55,189 nucleotides of DNA, taken from contig CAMJQJ010000005.1 in NCBI GenBank assembly GCA_946408025.1, forward strand, positions 1-55,189, written 5' to 3'. A model generated the notes under the pieces. It worked only from the letters and a program-made list of their open reading frames with translations, was not told the DNA's origin and did not search any database. Shown one piece after another: positions 42,293 through 51,424 of this stretch. The first letter of the stretch is position 1. Each line of letters starts with the position of its first letter. A program made the position numbers and the translations under genes. This DNA is from an uncultured Faecalitalea sp. (GTDB lineage Bacteria; Bacillota_I; Bacilli_A; Erysipelotrichales; Erysipelotrichaceae).

Positions 42293-43453
42293 ATGAAGGT
42301 ACTTGTTGGATTAAGTGGTGGAGTTGATTCCGCTGTTGCGGCTTATTTGTTGAAAGAACAGGGATATGATGTAACATGTTGTTTTATGCGTAATTGGGAT
42401 AGTTATGCCAATGGCGATATTGCAGGGAATCCTACAATTCAAGATGATACTTGCCCACAGGAACAAGATTATCAGGATGCAAAGGCTGTGGCTGAGCACT
42501 TGAATCTTCCTTTGCAACGAGTGGATTTTATTAAAGAGTATTGGGATTATGTATTTAAGACTTTTTTGTCTGAATATGAAAAAGGCAGAACACCAAACCC
42601 AGATATTTTGTGTAACAAATATATTAAGTTTGACGCTTTCTTTGAGTATGCGATGAAGCAAGGGTTTGATATGGTTGCAACAGGGCATTATTGTTCGAAT
42701 ATGACAGAAGATTCTTTCACATATTTAACTAGAGCAGCCGATACAAATAAAGATCAAACATATTTTTTATGTCAAGTTAGTCCTACTGCACTTCATAAAA
42801 CAATGTTTCCTTTAGGAAAGTTAACTAAACCGGAAGTAAGAGATATTGCAGCTAGGCTTAATTTAGAAAGTGTCGCAACAAAAAAAGATAGTACAGGTAT
42901 CTGTTTTATTGGGGAACGCAATTTTAGACAGTTCTTATCGAACTATTTACCTAGTCAAGATGGGGATATCGTAGATGTTGATACAGGAAAAGTTGTTGGG
43001 AAACATGTTGGTGTTCTTTACTATACAATTGGACAAAGAAAAGGTTTAAACATAGATCATGAGAAAGGTCCTTGGTTTGTTATTGGAAAAGATGTTCAGA
43101 AAAATATTCTTTTTGTCTGTCATCATAAACATAAAGAATGGCTTTATTCAGATTCATGTTTGGTAAAAGGAATAAATTGGATCGTTAAAGATAAAAGTGA
43201 AATTCCTCAAAGGTGTACGTGTAAATTTAGATATCGTCAACCAGATCAGGAAATCTGTCTAAATCTATTGGATGAAACTACAGCACTTGTGAGTTATCCG
43301 CAAAAAATTTCTAGTGTAACTATTGGACAGGAAGCTGTATTCTATGACGGTTTTAAATGTATTGGTGGCGGAGTTATTGAAGAGGTATTTGTGAACGAGC
43401 AGGATCTAAATGAAAAAATATTGAATACGTATATGGAGTGTATCAATGGATAA
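42293..43453 (+). CDS. mnmA: tRNA-specific 2-thiouridylase MnmA
   Basis: 386 residues. It thiolates U34 of tRNA Lys, Glu and Gln. The PP-loop is GLSGGVDSAVAAYLL. The catalytic Cys pair is found in NPDILCN and in KDSTGICFIGERNFRQFL. The YTIGQRKGL segment and C-terminal beta-barrel are normal. I choose the ATG at 42293 (MKVLVGLSGG), with CAGGAG upstream; the longer frame has no binding site. It overlaps recD2 by 8 nt (ATGGATAA). Confidence 0.96.
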   Translation: MKVLVGLSGGVDSAVAAYLLKEQGYDVTCCFMRNWDSYANGDIAGNPTIQDDTCPQEQDYQDAKAVAEHLNLPLQRVDFIKEYWDYVFKTFLSEYEKGRTPNPDILCNKYIKFDAFFEYAMKQGFDMVATGHYCSNMTEDSFTYLTRAADTNKDQTYFLCQVSPTALHKTMFPLGKLTKPEVRDIAARLNLESVATKKDSTGICFIGERNFRQFLSNYLPSQDGDIVDVDTGKVVGKHVGVLYYTIGQRKGLNIDHEKGPWFVIGKDVQKNILFVCHHKHKEWLYSDSCLVKGINWIVKDKSEIPQRCTCKFRYRQPDQEICLNLLDETTALVSYPQKISSVTIGQEAVFYDGFKCIGGGVIEEVFVNEQDLNEKILNTYMECING

Positions 43454-45581
43454 TATTTTAGCGAAGCTTGAATATATAATTTTTGAAAATAAGGAAACAC
43501 ATTATGTAGTTGCTAGTTTTTCGCAGATAGATACGTATCATTTATTTACAGGGGCAGGGCGTATTGTTGATCCTATAGAAGATCAGGAATATGAATTAAC
43601 AGGAGAATTTATTCGTCATCCAAAATATGGAACGCAATTTAAGATTGAGGCTTTTAAAAAGATATTGCCAACACATGAGGATGCTATCATACATTTTTTA
43701 TCATCGGATGCTTTTCCAACAATTGGTAAACAAACAGCTAAACAGATATATGATTTGTTAGGGGATACATGTCTAGAGCAAATCAAAGAGGATTATTCTA
43801 TTCTTTATCAAATTCCTAAACTTAATCAAAAGCGTATTGATATCATAAAAAAAGGAATAGAGGAATTTGAGGGGTTTAATGATACTTATATTCAACTTAT
43901 GAAGTTTGGACTGGACGATCGTAAGATTCGTTTGTTGGAAGATACATACAAAGACAAAGTATTAGATAAATTGAAAGAAAATTGTTTCTTACCTTATTAT
44001 GAAATTTATGGGTTTGGATATAAATCCGCTTTGAAGTTAGCTGATGGCTTTCAAGTGGATAAAAAAGATGATCGAAGATTGGATGCTTATATTTATGAGA
44101 TGGCAAGACAACTGGCTATGATGAGTGGAAATACTTATATAACGCAAGTTAGCATGATGGAAAGATGTAAAGGGATATCTCATGAGAAAATTTTATCTTC
44201 ATTGGAGCGACTTTCAGTCCAAAAGAGCGTTCACGTAGAAGAAGGAAAAATATATCCTTTTAGCTTGTATGATGATGAAATATCAATAGCCAATCTTATG
44301 TTTGAACATATTTTTGAGGTTGATCCAATTGATGAAAATGAGCTTGAACACAAAATACAAGAAGTTGAGTTTAGCTATGCCATTGAATATGATGATGAAC
44401 AAAAGAAAGCAATTAGATTATTCTTTGAAAAGAGTTTCTTTATATTAAATGGAGGGCCTGGAACAGGAAAGACAACCACGGTTAAAGGAATTTTAAATAT
44501 TTGTCGTTCCTTTTTTCCGGATGCAACGATTCAATTGTGTGCTCCAACTGGGCGTGCCAGCAAGCGTTTGGCACAATTATCAAGTTGTGATTCTAGAACA
44601 ATTCATTCTTTGTTGCAATGGAATAAAGATGATAATACTTTTGCCAAGAATGAGGATGATCCATTAGAAATTGATTTCTTGATCGTGGATGAGTTTAGCA
44701 TGGTAGATACACATTTATTCGCTCAGTTATTAAAAGCATTACCACAATATTGTCGAATTCTTTTAATTGGGGATGAAGATCAGCTTGAAAGTGTAGGTCC
44801 TGGAAAAGTTTTTGAAGATTTAATTACGAGTGAGATTTGTCCAATTGTTCATCTAGAGAAAATTTTTCGTCAAAGCGAAGGATCAGGAATCATAACACTA
44901 GCTAGTCAGATTCGTAAAGAGGAAAGATGCTTTTATGAAGATGGGGTCACATTTATTGAAAGAGATGCCAAAGATATATTGGAATGTTTGGATGAGATCG
45001 TTCGGAATAAGGATATGGAAAATTTGCAGATACTGGCGCCAATGTACAAAGGAATCGCTGGAATTGATTCGATTAATGTTTATATGCAGGCTTTATACAA
45101 TCCACAATCAAATTTAAAAAAACAGTTTCGTGTTGGAACTACGATATTTCGCGAAGGCGATAAAGTTATGTTACTGAAAAACTTACCGGATGACGATGTA
45201 TATAATGGTGATATTGGTTCGATAGTCTCGATTGAAACGGTTGACAGAGTAAATCATGTAATCAGTGTAGACTTTGGTAATACAATTGTCGATTTTTCCA
45301 GTGATTTTTTATATTATTTAAATCATGCATATTGTATTAGTGTGCATAAAGCGCAAGGTTCAGAATATGAAAGTGTTATCTGTATCGTTGAACCATATTC
45401 AAGATATATGCTAGAAAAAAGACTTTTATATACAGCTATATCACGTGCCAAAAAAGAGTTGATTTTGATAGGAAGTCAGTCCTTGTTTGAAAAACAAGTA
45501 AAGTTAAAACAAAAAAGGATTCGACAAACTACATTGTTTCATAGAATAAAAGAACTTCAAGGAGAATTAAATAATGCGTAG
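43446..45581 (+). CDS. recD2: RecD2-type ATP-dependent DNA helicase
   Basis: A 711-residue superfamily 1B 5'-3' helicase of the RecD2 (YrrC) type, found in bacteria using it without RecBC. An N-terminal domain (about 1-310, with OB-like and HhH regions) precedes Walker A LNGGPGTGKTTT, Walker B LIVDEFSMVD, GDEDQLESVGPGKV and the helicase motif VHKAQGSEYESVI. The C-terminal ATPase core is complete (YTAISRAKKELILIG). It overlaps mnmA by 8 nt and the next gene by 8 nt (ATGCGTAG). Role: DNA repair and fork maintenance, by family. Confidence 0.93.
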   Translation: MDNILAKLEYIIFENKETHYVVASFSQIDTYHLFTGAGRIVDPIEDQEYELTGEFIRHPKYGTQFKIEAFKKILPTHEDAIIHFLSSDAFPTIGKQTAKQIYDLLGDTCLEQIKEDYSILYQIPKLNQKRIDIIKKGIEEFEGFNDTYIQLMKFGLDDRKIRLLEDTYKDKVLDKLKENCFLPYYEIYGFGYKSALKLADGFQVDKKDDRRLDAYIYEMARQLAMMSGNTYITQVSMMERCKGISHEKILSSLERLSVQKSVHVEEGKIYPFSLYDDEISIANLMFEHIFEVDPIDENELEHKIQEVEFSYAIEYDDEQKKAIRLFFEKSFFILNGGPGTGKTTTVKGILNICRSFFPDATIQLCAPTGRASKRLAQLSSCDSRTIHSLLQWNKDDNTFAKNEDDPLEIDFLIVDEFSMVDTHLFAQLLKALPQYCRILLIGDEDQLESVGPGKVFEDLITSEICPIVHLEKIFRQSEGSGIITLASQIRKEERCFYEDGVTFIERDAKDILECLDEIVRNKDMENLQILAPMYKGIAGIDSINVYMQALYNPQSNLKKQFRVGTTIFREGDKVMLLKNLPDDDVYNGDIGSIVSIETVDRVNHVISVDFGNTIVDFSSDFLYYLNHAYCISVHKAQGSEYESVICIVEPYSRYMLEKRLLYTAISRAKKELILIGSQSLFEKQVKLKQKRIRQTTLFHRIKELQGELNNA

Positions 45582-46051
45582 AGGCGATCGAGAAATCAAA
45601 GAATTTAACGAAATTCTTCAAGTAATCTTAGATTGCGATAGTTTAGTCTTAGGATTAAATGATGGAGAATTTCCATATTTGGTTCCACTTAATTTTGGAA
45701 TAGATATAGAAGATGGACAACTGTATATATATTTTCATTGTGCTAATGAAGGAAAGAAACTTGATTTGATTAAAAAAAAATCACAGAGCGAGTTTTGAGA
45801 TGGATCATGCGCATCAGCTCGTATTGAATGATGAAAAAATGTCATGTACGATGGAATATGAAAGTGTGAATGGAAAAGGTTTCATTGAAATAGTAAGTGA
45901 AGATAAAAAAATAAAGGGATTAAAGATACTGATGAAACATTATCATGTTTCTGAATTTCCATTTAGCTTGAAGCCTGTTAAAAATACAACTGTATTTCGT
46001 TTAAAAGTTATAGAATTAAAAGGAAAGAGAAGGAAAGTATCTGTAAAATAG
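45574..46051 (+). pseudogene. Pyridoxamine 5'-phosphate oxidase-family flavoprotein, frameshifted at an A9 run
   Basis: Two adjacent frames together give a NimA/PNPOx-like split-barrel protein of about 158 residues: MRRGDREIKEFNEILQVIL...GEFPYLVPLNFGI...LYIYFHCANEGKKLDLIKK, then NHRASFEMDHAHQLVL...SCTMEYESVNGKGFIEIV. The break is at nine A (45772-45780); with eight A the frame would read on as IKKNHRASFEMD. As written the first frame ends at 45798 (74 codons), losing half the fold. The rest shows no other lesion. It may be a young pseudogene, a phase-variable or slippage site, or a homopolymer sequencing error. It overlaps recD2 by 8 nt. Family members bind FMN; some reduce nitro compounds. 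Confidence 0.85.
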
Positions 46052-46074
46052 CCTTTAAACAACAGCGTTTAAAA

Positions 46075-46103
46075 TTGAATTTAAAAGTTATAAGTGGTAT
46101 ATT
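46075..46103 (+). promoter_or_regulatory. Promoter of gpmI
   Basis: TTGAAT (46075-46080), 17-nt spacer, TATATT (46098-46103) preceded by TGG (extended -10). Confidence 0.75.
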
Positions 46104-46130
46104 TATTTCGATAATATGGAGGAAATAAAA

Positions 46131-47708
46131 ATGACAAAAAGACCGGTTATTTTAGTTGTTATGGACGGTGTTGGGATCAATGAATCCAATTTAGGAAATG
46201 CCGTAGCTCTAGCTAACAAACCAACATTAGATTATTTGTGGGAAAATTGTCCAAACACATCAATTCGTGCTCACGGATTAGCTGTTGGATTGCCATCTGA
46301 TGGTGATATGGGTAACTCTGAAGTAGGCCATAATGCTATTGGATGTGGACAAATTTATTCTCAGGGAGCAAAACTAGTAAATGAGAATATTGAATCAAAA
46401 GAAATTTTTAATTCAAAAACTTGGAAAGAATTAGCAGAAAATGCAAAAAATCATAAGATGCATTTCATCGGATTGTTATCTGATGGTAATGTACATTCTC
46501 ATATAAATCATTTAAAAGCTTTGATTGAGCAAGCTAAAGCAGAAGGAATCAAAGAAGTTCGAGTGCATGCATTGTTAGATGGTCGTGATGTTCCTGAAAC
46601 AAGTGCATTGACTTATATTGATGATATTGAAAACTTCATGGCTGGTTTAAATGATGATAACTTCCACGCATGTATCGCTAGTGGTGGAGGACGTATGCAA
46701 ATTACTATGGACCGTTATGAAGCAAACTGGTCTATGGTAGAAAAAGGATGGCACATCCATGTAATGGGTGAGGGTCGTCAGTTTGCATCTGCTACAGAAG
46801 CTATTGAAACATATCGTAATGAGTTAGGTGTTATTGACCAGGATCTTCCTGGATTTGTAATTGCTAAAGATGGTGAGCCAGTTGGAACGATTGATGATGG
46901 CGATAGTGTTATCTTATTCAACTTCAGAGGGGACCGTGCATTAGAACTTTCTCGTGCATTTGATGAAGGCGAATCATTTGATAAATTTGACCGTGTAAAA
47001 AATCCAAAAGTATTGTATGCAGGAATGCTACAGTATGATGCAGATCTAAACATCCCTAACAAGTATTTAACTGAACCACCAAAAATCAAATATACATTGA
47101 CAGAAGAACTTTGTAAAAACGGTATTCGTGAATACGCAATTAGTGAAACACAGAAATTTGGTCATGTTACTTATTTCTGGAACGGTAACCGTAGCGAGAA
47201 ATTTGATGAGAATTTAGAAACTTATGTTGAAATTAAATCTGATGTTGTTCCATTTGAACAGCGTCCATGGATGAAATCTGCAGAAATTACAGATCAACTT
47301 TGTGAAGCTATTGAAAGCGGAAAATACGATTTCTTACGTACAAATTATCCAAATGGAGATATGGTAGGACATACTGGTAGTCTTCCTGCAACGATTATTG
47401 GTGTAGAATCTGTTGATTTAGCTTTGGCACGTGTAATTAAATCCGTGGATAAAGTAAACGGTATTTTATTGGTTACAGCTGATCATGGTAATGCTGATGA
47501 AATGTACGAAAAGCCTAAAAAAGAAGGAGCTCCTTTAAAATCTAAGACTTCTCATACTTTGAATCGTGTTCCATTCTTCGTATATGGTGCTGATGTTAAA
47601 TTAAAACATGATGATAACCTAGGTCTAAGTAACATTGCTGCAACTGTATGTGAGTTATTAGATGTTGAACCAAATGAACATTGGAATGAATCATTAATTG
47701 AAAAATAA
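46131..47708 (+). CDS. gpmI: 2,3-bisphosphoglycerate-independent phosphoglycerate mutase
   Basis: A 525-residue, Mn-dependent glycolytic enzyme interconverting 3- and 2-phosphoglycerate. Motifs are VILVVMDGVGINES, GLPSDGDMGNSEVGHNAIG (phosphoserine at Ser in GNSE), HALLDGRDVPETSA, ASGGGRMQITMDRYEANW, FNFRGDRALELS and TADHGNADEM. The ATG at 46116 lies in front of the GGAGGA binding site, so the ATG at 46131 (MTKRPVILVV) is the real start. Codon use is strongly biased and regular, as expected for a highly expressed gene. Confidence 0.95.
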   Translation: MTKRPVILVVMDGVGINESNLGNAVALANKPTLDYLWENCPNTSIRAHGLAVGLPSDGDMGNSEVGHNAIGCGQIYSQGAKLVNENIESKEIFNSKTWKELAENAKNHKMHFIGLLSDGNVHSHINHLKALIEQAKAEGIKEVRVHALLDGRDVPETSALTYIDDIENFMAGLNDDNFHACIASGGGRMQITMDRYEANWSMVEKGWHIHVMGEGRQFASATEAIETYRNELGVIDQDLPGFVIAKDGEPVGTIDDGDSVILFNFRGDRALELSRAFDEGESFDKFDRVKNPKVLYAGMLQYDADLNIPNKYLTEPPKIKYTLTEELCKNGIREYAISETQKFGHVTYFWNGNRSEKFDENLETYVEIKSDVVPFEQRPWMKSAEITDQLCEAIESGKYDFLRTNYPNGDMVGHTGSLPATIIGVESVDLALARVIKSVDKVNGILLVTADHGNADEMYEKPKKEGAPLKSKTSHTLNRVPFFVYGADVKLKHDDNLGLSNIAATVCELLDVEPNEHWNESLIEK

Positions 47709-47716
47709 AACATAAA

Positions 47717-47757
47717 AAAAGATAGTCAGTTGATTGTATCAGACTGACTATCTTTTT
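47717..47757. terminator. Bidirectional terminator of gpmI and the convergent membrane-protein gene
   Basis: A 14-bp stem, 47717-47730 with 47743-47756, loop of 12. A/T runs on both sides suit both strands. Confidence 0.9.
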
Positions 47758-47783
47758 ATTATTTGTATGAAGGAAAAGTGAAT

Positions 47784-48164
47784 TCAATCTTTTAAAGATT
47801 TAATCTCATAAAAGACTATTAATAATACAGAAACAAATAAAATTGGGAATAAGATGAAATTTTGCATCATTTCCATAGATTCAAGATTATTGTTTTGAAT
47901 ATAAATTAAAAGACATACGGATAAAACAAAAAATAAAATTATATAGATAAGTAATTTAGTATTTTTATTTTTAATGTTAATAAATGAAAAAATCAATGTT
48001 ACTATAAATGAAGGGATTATGGAGTATGTACAAAACAATTGAGATGTTTGAATTAAAAAATCATTTCTCAATGATACACCTCCAAGAATTCCAAATACTC
48101 CTATTGCATACATTAAGATAAATGTGATAGGAAGAACACGAACCATTTTACGAATATTAAACAT
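47784..48164 (-). CDS. Small membrane protein of unknown function
   Basis: 126 residues, four predicted membrane helices (about 8-30, 42-65, 72-92, 102-122) with short, mostly positive loops. No family recognised. AAGGAGGT 7 nt upstream fixes the start at 48164 rather than the longer frame at 48188. It is transcribed alone, against gpmI. Confidence 0.7.
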   Translation of the reverse strand: MFNIRKMVRVLPITFILMYAIGVFGILGGVSLRNDFLIQTSQLFCTYSIIPSFIVTLIFSFINIKNKNTKLLIYIILFFVLSVCLLIYIQNNNLESMEMMQNFILFPILFVSVLLIVFYEIKSLKD

Positions 48165-48458
48165 ACAGAGACCTCCTTTAAAACTCAAAATTATTTTTTA
48201 TGCATGTCCATCGGTATCATCTCCATTGTTTGTTATTTTCTAAACCTAGTATGACATTAAAAGTGGTTATATTCAATTTTTTTATAAAAAGAAAGCCAAT
48301 TATGCCAGATAACTGGTTAAAGTTATCATCAAATGAAATATTTAGAAATATTTAAATATAATGTAAAATAAATTTAACAATCATCAAATTTACTTAATGT
48401 TTTTGTCTATATATGTAAATCGTGATAGAATATTTCTGCTAGTAGAAAGGGAAGAAAC
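48165..48458. other. 294-base divergent intergenic region
   Basis: AT-rich. It contains the leader of the minus-strand gene, a 7-bp inverted repeat GATAACT/AGTTATC with a 6-base centre (48308-48327) that could be an operator, and the FemAB-gene promoter at its right end. No gene seen. Confidence 0.5.
48403..48431 (+). promoter_or_regulatory. Promoter of the FemAB-type gene
   Basis: TTGTCT (48403-48408), 17-nt spacer, TAGAAT (48426-48431) preceded by TGA (extended -10). Confidence 0.7.
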
Positions 48459-49727
48459 ATGAAATTTGTTCATTTAACAAAGGATGAATTCGATTCTTTT
48501 GAAGAAAACTATCCTGATAGCACTTTTTGGCAAACAAGTGCAATGGGTATATATAAAGAAAAACAGGGGTGTAGTATCCAGTTTGTAGGTGTTAAAGAGG
48601 CGGGCACAATTTTAGCTGCAAGTTGCATCATTGGATATCCTACTATTGGAAAGATGTATATTTATCATGCTTTAAGAGGGTTCTTAATTGATTATGAAGA
48701 TGACGATCTTTTGCGTTTTTTTGTAAATGAACTGAAGAAAGATTTACAGTCTCAAAACGGTATCTATCTTCATTTCAATCCATATATACAATTTGTTCAA
48801 AGAGACAAGAATGCGAATCTGATAGAAGACGGATTTAATAATCAAAAAATTATTGATAAATTTATTGAATTAGGATGTAGTCACAAAGGTTTTACTAGAG
48901 GTTTTGATATTACAACAGAGCCAAGATGGACGATGGTACTGGACCTAAAGGATAAGGATGCACCGACTTTATTAAAAGAGATGGATCAACAAACACGATG
49001 GAGCATCAATCGATCTTTAAAATATCCTATTCATGTGAAGACATTAGAAAAGAAAGATTTTTATTTATTTAAAGATATGTTGGATGCTACATCAAAGAGA
49101 AGAAATTTTGATAGTTATCCTTTATCATATTTTGAAGATATGTATGATAATTTTGGGAAAGATACAATTGAATTGGTTATGGCATATTTAGATGTCGAAG
49201 AATTAAAAGAAAGTCTTACAAAAGAAAAACAAAAATATATCGATGAAGAAATACAGATTCAAAAACGTTTAGAAGAACTTCCAAATTCAAAGAAGTTTAC
49301 TAAAAAATTAAAAGTGGCTCAAGAAGGCACTGCTCTTACTTCAAAAAAGATAAAAGAAGCGGATGAACTTAAAGAGCAGTATGGATCTAAATTATATTTG
49401 GCGGGCGCCATGTTTGTCTGGAAAAATAATGAAGCAATATATTTATTAAGTGCCTCAGATGAAAATCTAAAAAAATTTATGGGTCCTTATGCGATTCAAT
49501 GGAGACAAATACAGAAAGCTTTAGATAAGCGTATGACAAGATATAACTTCTATGGAACAAGTGGTATTTTCGACAAAAGTGCAGATGATTATGGAGTATA
49601 TGAATTCAAAAAGGGATTTAATGCACATGTTGAAGAATTGATTGGTGATTTTGAGCTTGTTTTAGACAAGAAACGAGATATTTTGTATCGGTCTTTGAAA
49701 AAAGCACAGACTGTATTGAATAAATAA
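48459..49727 (+). CDS. FemAB-family peptidoglycan bridge aminoacyltransferase
   Basis: 422 residues. Two GNAT-like subdomains with a charged coiled-coil arm (about 248-310) mark the FemX/FemA/MurM family, which attaches amino acids from aminoacyl-tRNA to the peptidoglycan stem peptide. Segments supporting this are FWQTSAMGIYKEKQG, RWTMVLDLKD...EMDQQTRWSINRSLKYPI, LYLAGAMFVW, and YNFYGTSGIFDKSADDYGVYEFKKGFNAHVEELIGDF near the C-terminus. Which amino acid is added cannot be told. GAAAGGGAAG is the binding site. nptA-like follows after 29 nt, so it may be cotranscribed. Confidence 0.9.
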   Translation: MKFVHLTKDEFDSFEENYPDSTFWQTSAMGIYKEKQGCSIQFVGVKEAGTILAASCIIGYPTIGKMYIYHALRGFLIDYEDDDLLRFFVNELKKDLQSQNGIYLHFNPYIQFVQRDKNANLIEDGFNNQKIIDKFIELGCSHKGFTRGFDITTEPRWTMVLDLKDKDAPTLLKEMDQQTRWSINRSLKYPIHVKTLEKKDFYLFKDMLDATSKRRNFDSYPLSYFEDMYDNFGKDTIELVMAYLDVEELKESLTKEKQKYIDEEIQIQKRLEELPNSKKFTKKLKVAQEGTALTSKKIKEADELKEQYGSKLYLAGAMFVWKNNEAIYLLSASDENLKKFMGPYAIQWRQIQKALDKRMTRYNFYGTSGIFDKSADDYGVYEFKKGFNAHVEELIGDFELVLDKKRDILYRSLKKAQTVLNK

Positions 49728-49756
49728 AAACAGAAAATCTGAGAAGGAGAAAGTAT

Positions 49757-51409
49757 ATGACAATGGATTTATTGCAAGACATTATGTTGTTCTTTGGTGG
49801 ACTTGGTATGTTCATCTATGGTATGCAGATCATGGCTGAAGGGTTGCAAAATTCAGCAGGATCAAAGACTCGTAAATTATTAGGATTGCTAACGAATAAT
49901 CGAATTTTAGGAGTTTTGGTAGGAGCTTTAATTACAGCTATCATCCAAAGTTCTTCTGCTACAACTGTAATGGTGGTTGGATTCGTTAATGCGCAAATAA
50001 TGAATTTGACCCAAGCCGTAGGTGTTATCATGGGGGCCAATATTGGTACGACCATGACAGCATGGATCGTTTCCATGTCTGAATGGGGAAGTCTATTAAA
50101 ACCTGATTTTTTTGCACCAATTTTATTAGTTGTTGGTGTTGGTATGATGTTGTTCTCTAAAAAAGAGAAAATCAAAGATGGTGCAAATATTTTAGTTGGT
50201 TTTGGTATTTTATTTATTGGTTTAAGCACGATGTCCGGTGCAATTGAACCGTATTCTGATTCACCAATTTTCTCACAAGCATTTACGGTTATCGGTAATA
50301 ATCCAATTTTAGGATTATTGGTTGGTGCTGCAGTAACAGGTATTATTCAAAGTTCTTCGGCTTCTATGGGAATTTTACAGGCTTTAGCAATGAACGGAGT
50401 TGTTAACTGGGGGTCTGCGGTTTTTATCGCATTAGGACAGAATATTGGTACATGTGTCACTGCAATTCTTTCTTGTATTGGTGCTAATAAAAATGCCAAA
50501 CGTGCAGCTGTAATACATTTATTATTTAATTGTATTGGTGCTCTATTCTTTGGCGCAATATGTTGGTTAACTTTTCTTGCGATTCCAAATCTTGCGATGA
50601 GCAATGTAACAAGTACGGAACTTGCAATATTCCATACATGTTTTAATGTATTGACAACTATTATTTTATTCCCATTTGCCAATAAACTTGTTACTTTGTC
50701 AAAGCTTATCATCAAAGATAATGTTGAAGAGAATAATGCTGAAGACGAAGGAGAAGTTTTGGTTAAATTGGATGAACGTTTATTGCAGACACCTTCTTTT
50801 GCATTAGTACGTGTAAATCGTGAAATTGAGAAGATGGGCAAACTTGCATTAGAAAGCATAGCATATACGAAAGATGCCTTATTAGAAAAGAAAAATATCG
50901 ATAAAATTTATGATAGAGAGAAAAAAATTAACGAATATGAGAAACAACTTTCTGAGTTTATTTCATTAATGGATCTTTCTACATTAAATGAAAAAGAACA
51001 GTTACAAGTAAAACATGCCTTATTGGCTGTTAGTGATGTTGAGCGAATTGGAGATCATTGTCGTAATATTGCGGATATGGCAAAAGATCTAGAGGAAGAT
51101 GCTTTTTCGCAAAGTGCTAAAGACGATATTGAAATCATTAGTAATCAGTGTTATAAGACTTTAAGATGGGCATTAGATATACGTGCTAATCTTGATGTAA
51201 GTAAATTTGAAAAAGTTGAAAAACATGAAACGAAAGTTGATAAGATGCAGGATCAGATGCGTGAAGGTCATATTCAGCGACTTATTGACAAAAAATGTCA
51301 AGTTGAAGCAGGAATTATCTTCCTTGATTCTGTTTCTGATTATGAACGTATTAGCGATCATGCAGAAAACTTAGCTCAATATGTTGTAGAAGAGGAAGAA
51401 AAATTTTAA
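49757..51409 (+). CDS. Na/Pi cotransporter family protein with PhoU-like C-terminal domain
   Basis: 550 residues. The first about 310 form an integral membrane unit with two inverted repeats, each with the QSSSA signature (AIIQSSSATTVMVVGF; GIIQSSSASMGILQAL) and the paired GANIGTTMTA / GQNIGTCVTA motifs, as in NptA. The C-terminal 200 residues are helical and PhoU-like (VSDVERIGDHCRNIADMAKDL; DSVSDYERISDHAENLA). This type imports phosphate with sodium. GAAGGAGAAAG is the binding site. The response regulator starts 15 nt after the stop. Confidence 0.9.
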   Translation: MTMDLLQDIMLFFGGLGMFIYGMQIMAEGLQNSAGSKTRKLLGLLTNNRILGVLVGALITAIIQSSSATTVMVVGFVNAQIMNLTQAVGVIMGANIGTTMTAWIVSMSEWGSLLKPDFFAPILLVVGVGMMLFSKKEKIKDGANILVGFGILFIGLSTMSGAIEPYSDSPIFSQAFTVIGNNPILGLLVGAAVTGIIQSSSASMGILQALAMNGVVNWGSAVFIALGQNIGTCVTAILSCIGANKNAKRAAVIHLLFNCIGALFFGAICWLTFLAIPNLAMSNVTSTELAIFHTCFNVLTTIILFPFANKLVTLSKLIIKDNVEENNAEDEGEVLVKLDERLLQTPSFALVRVNREIEKMGKLALESIAYTKDALLEKKNIDKIYDREKKINEYEKQLSEFISLMDLSTLNEKEQLQVKHALLAVSDVERIGDHCRNIADMAKDLEEDAFSQSAKDDIEIISNQCYKTLRWALDIRANLDVSKFEKVEKHETKVDKMQDQMREGHIQRLIDKKCQVEAGIIFLDSVSDYERISDHAENLAQYVVEEEEKF

Positions 51410-51424
51410 AAAGGAGATAAATAA

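Noticed and set aside
46054-46073. TTTAAAC/GTTTAAA inverted repeat as terminator of the PNPOx-like gene
   Set aside because: Pure AT-rich stem apart from one GC pair, with no T run after it.
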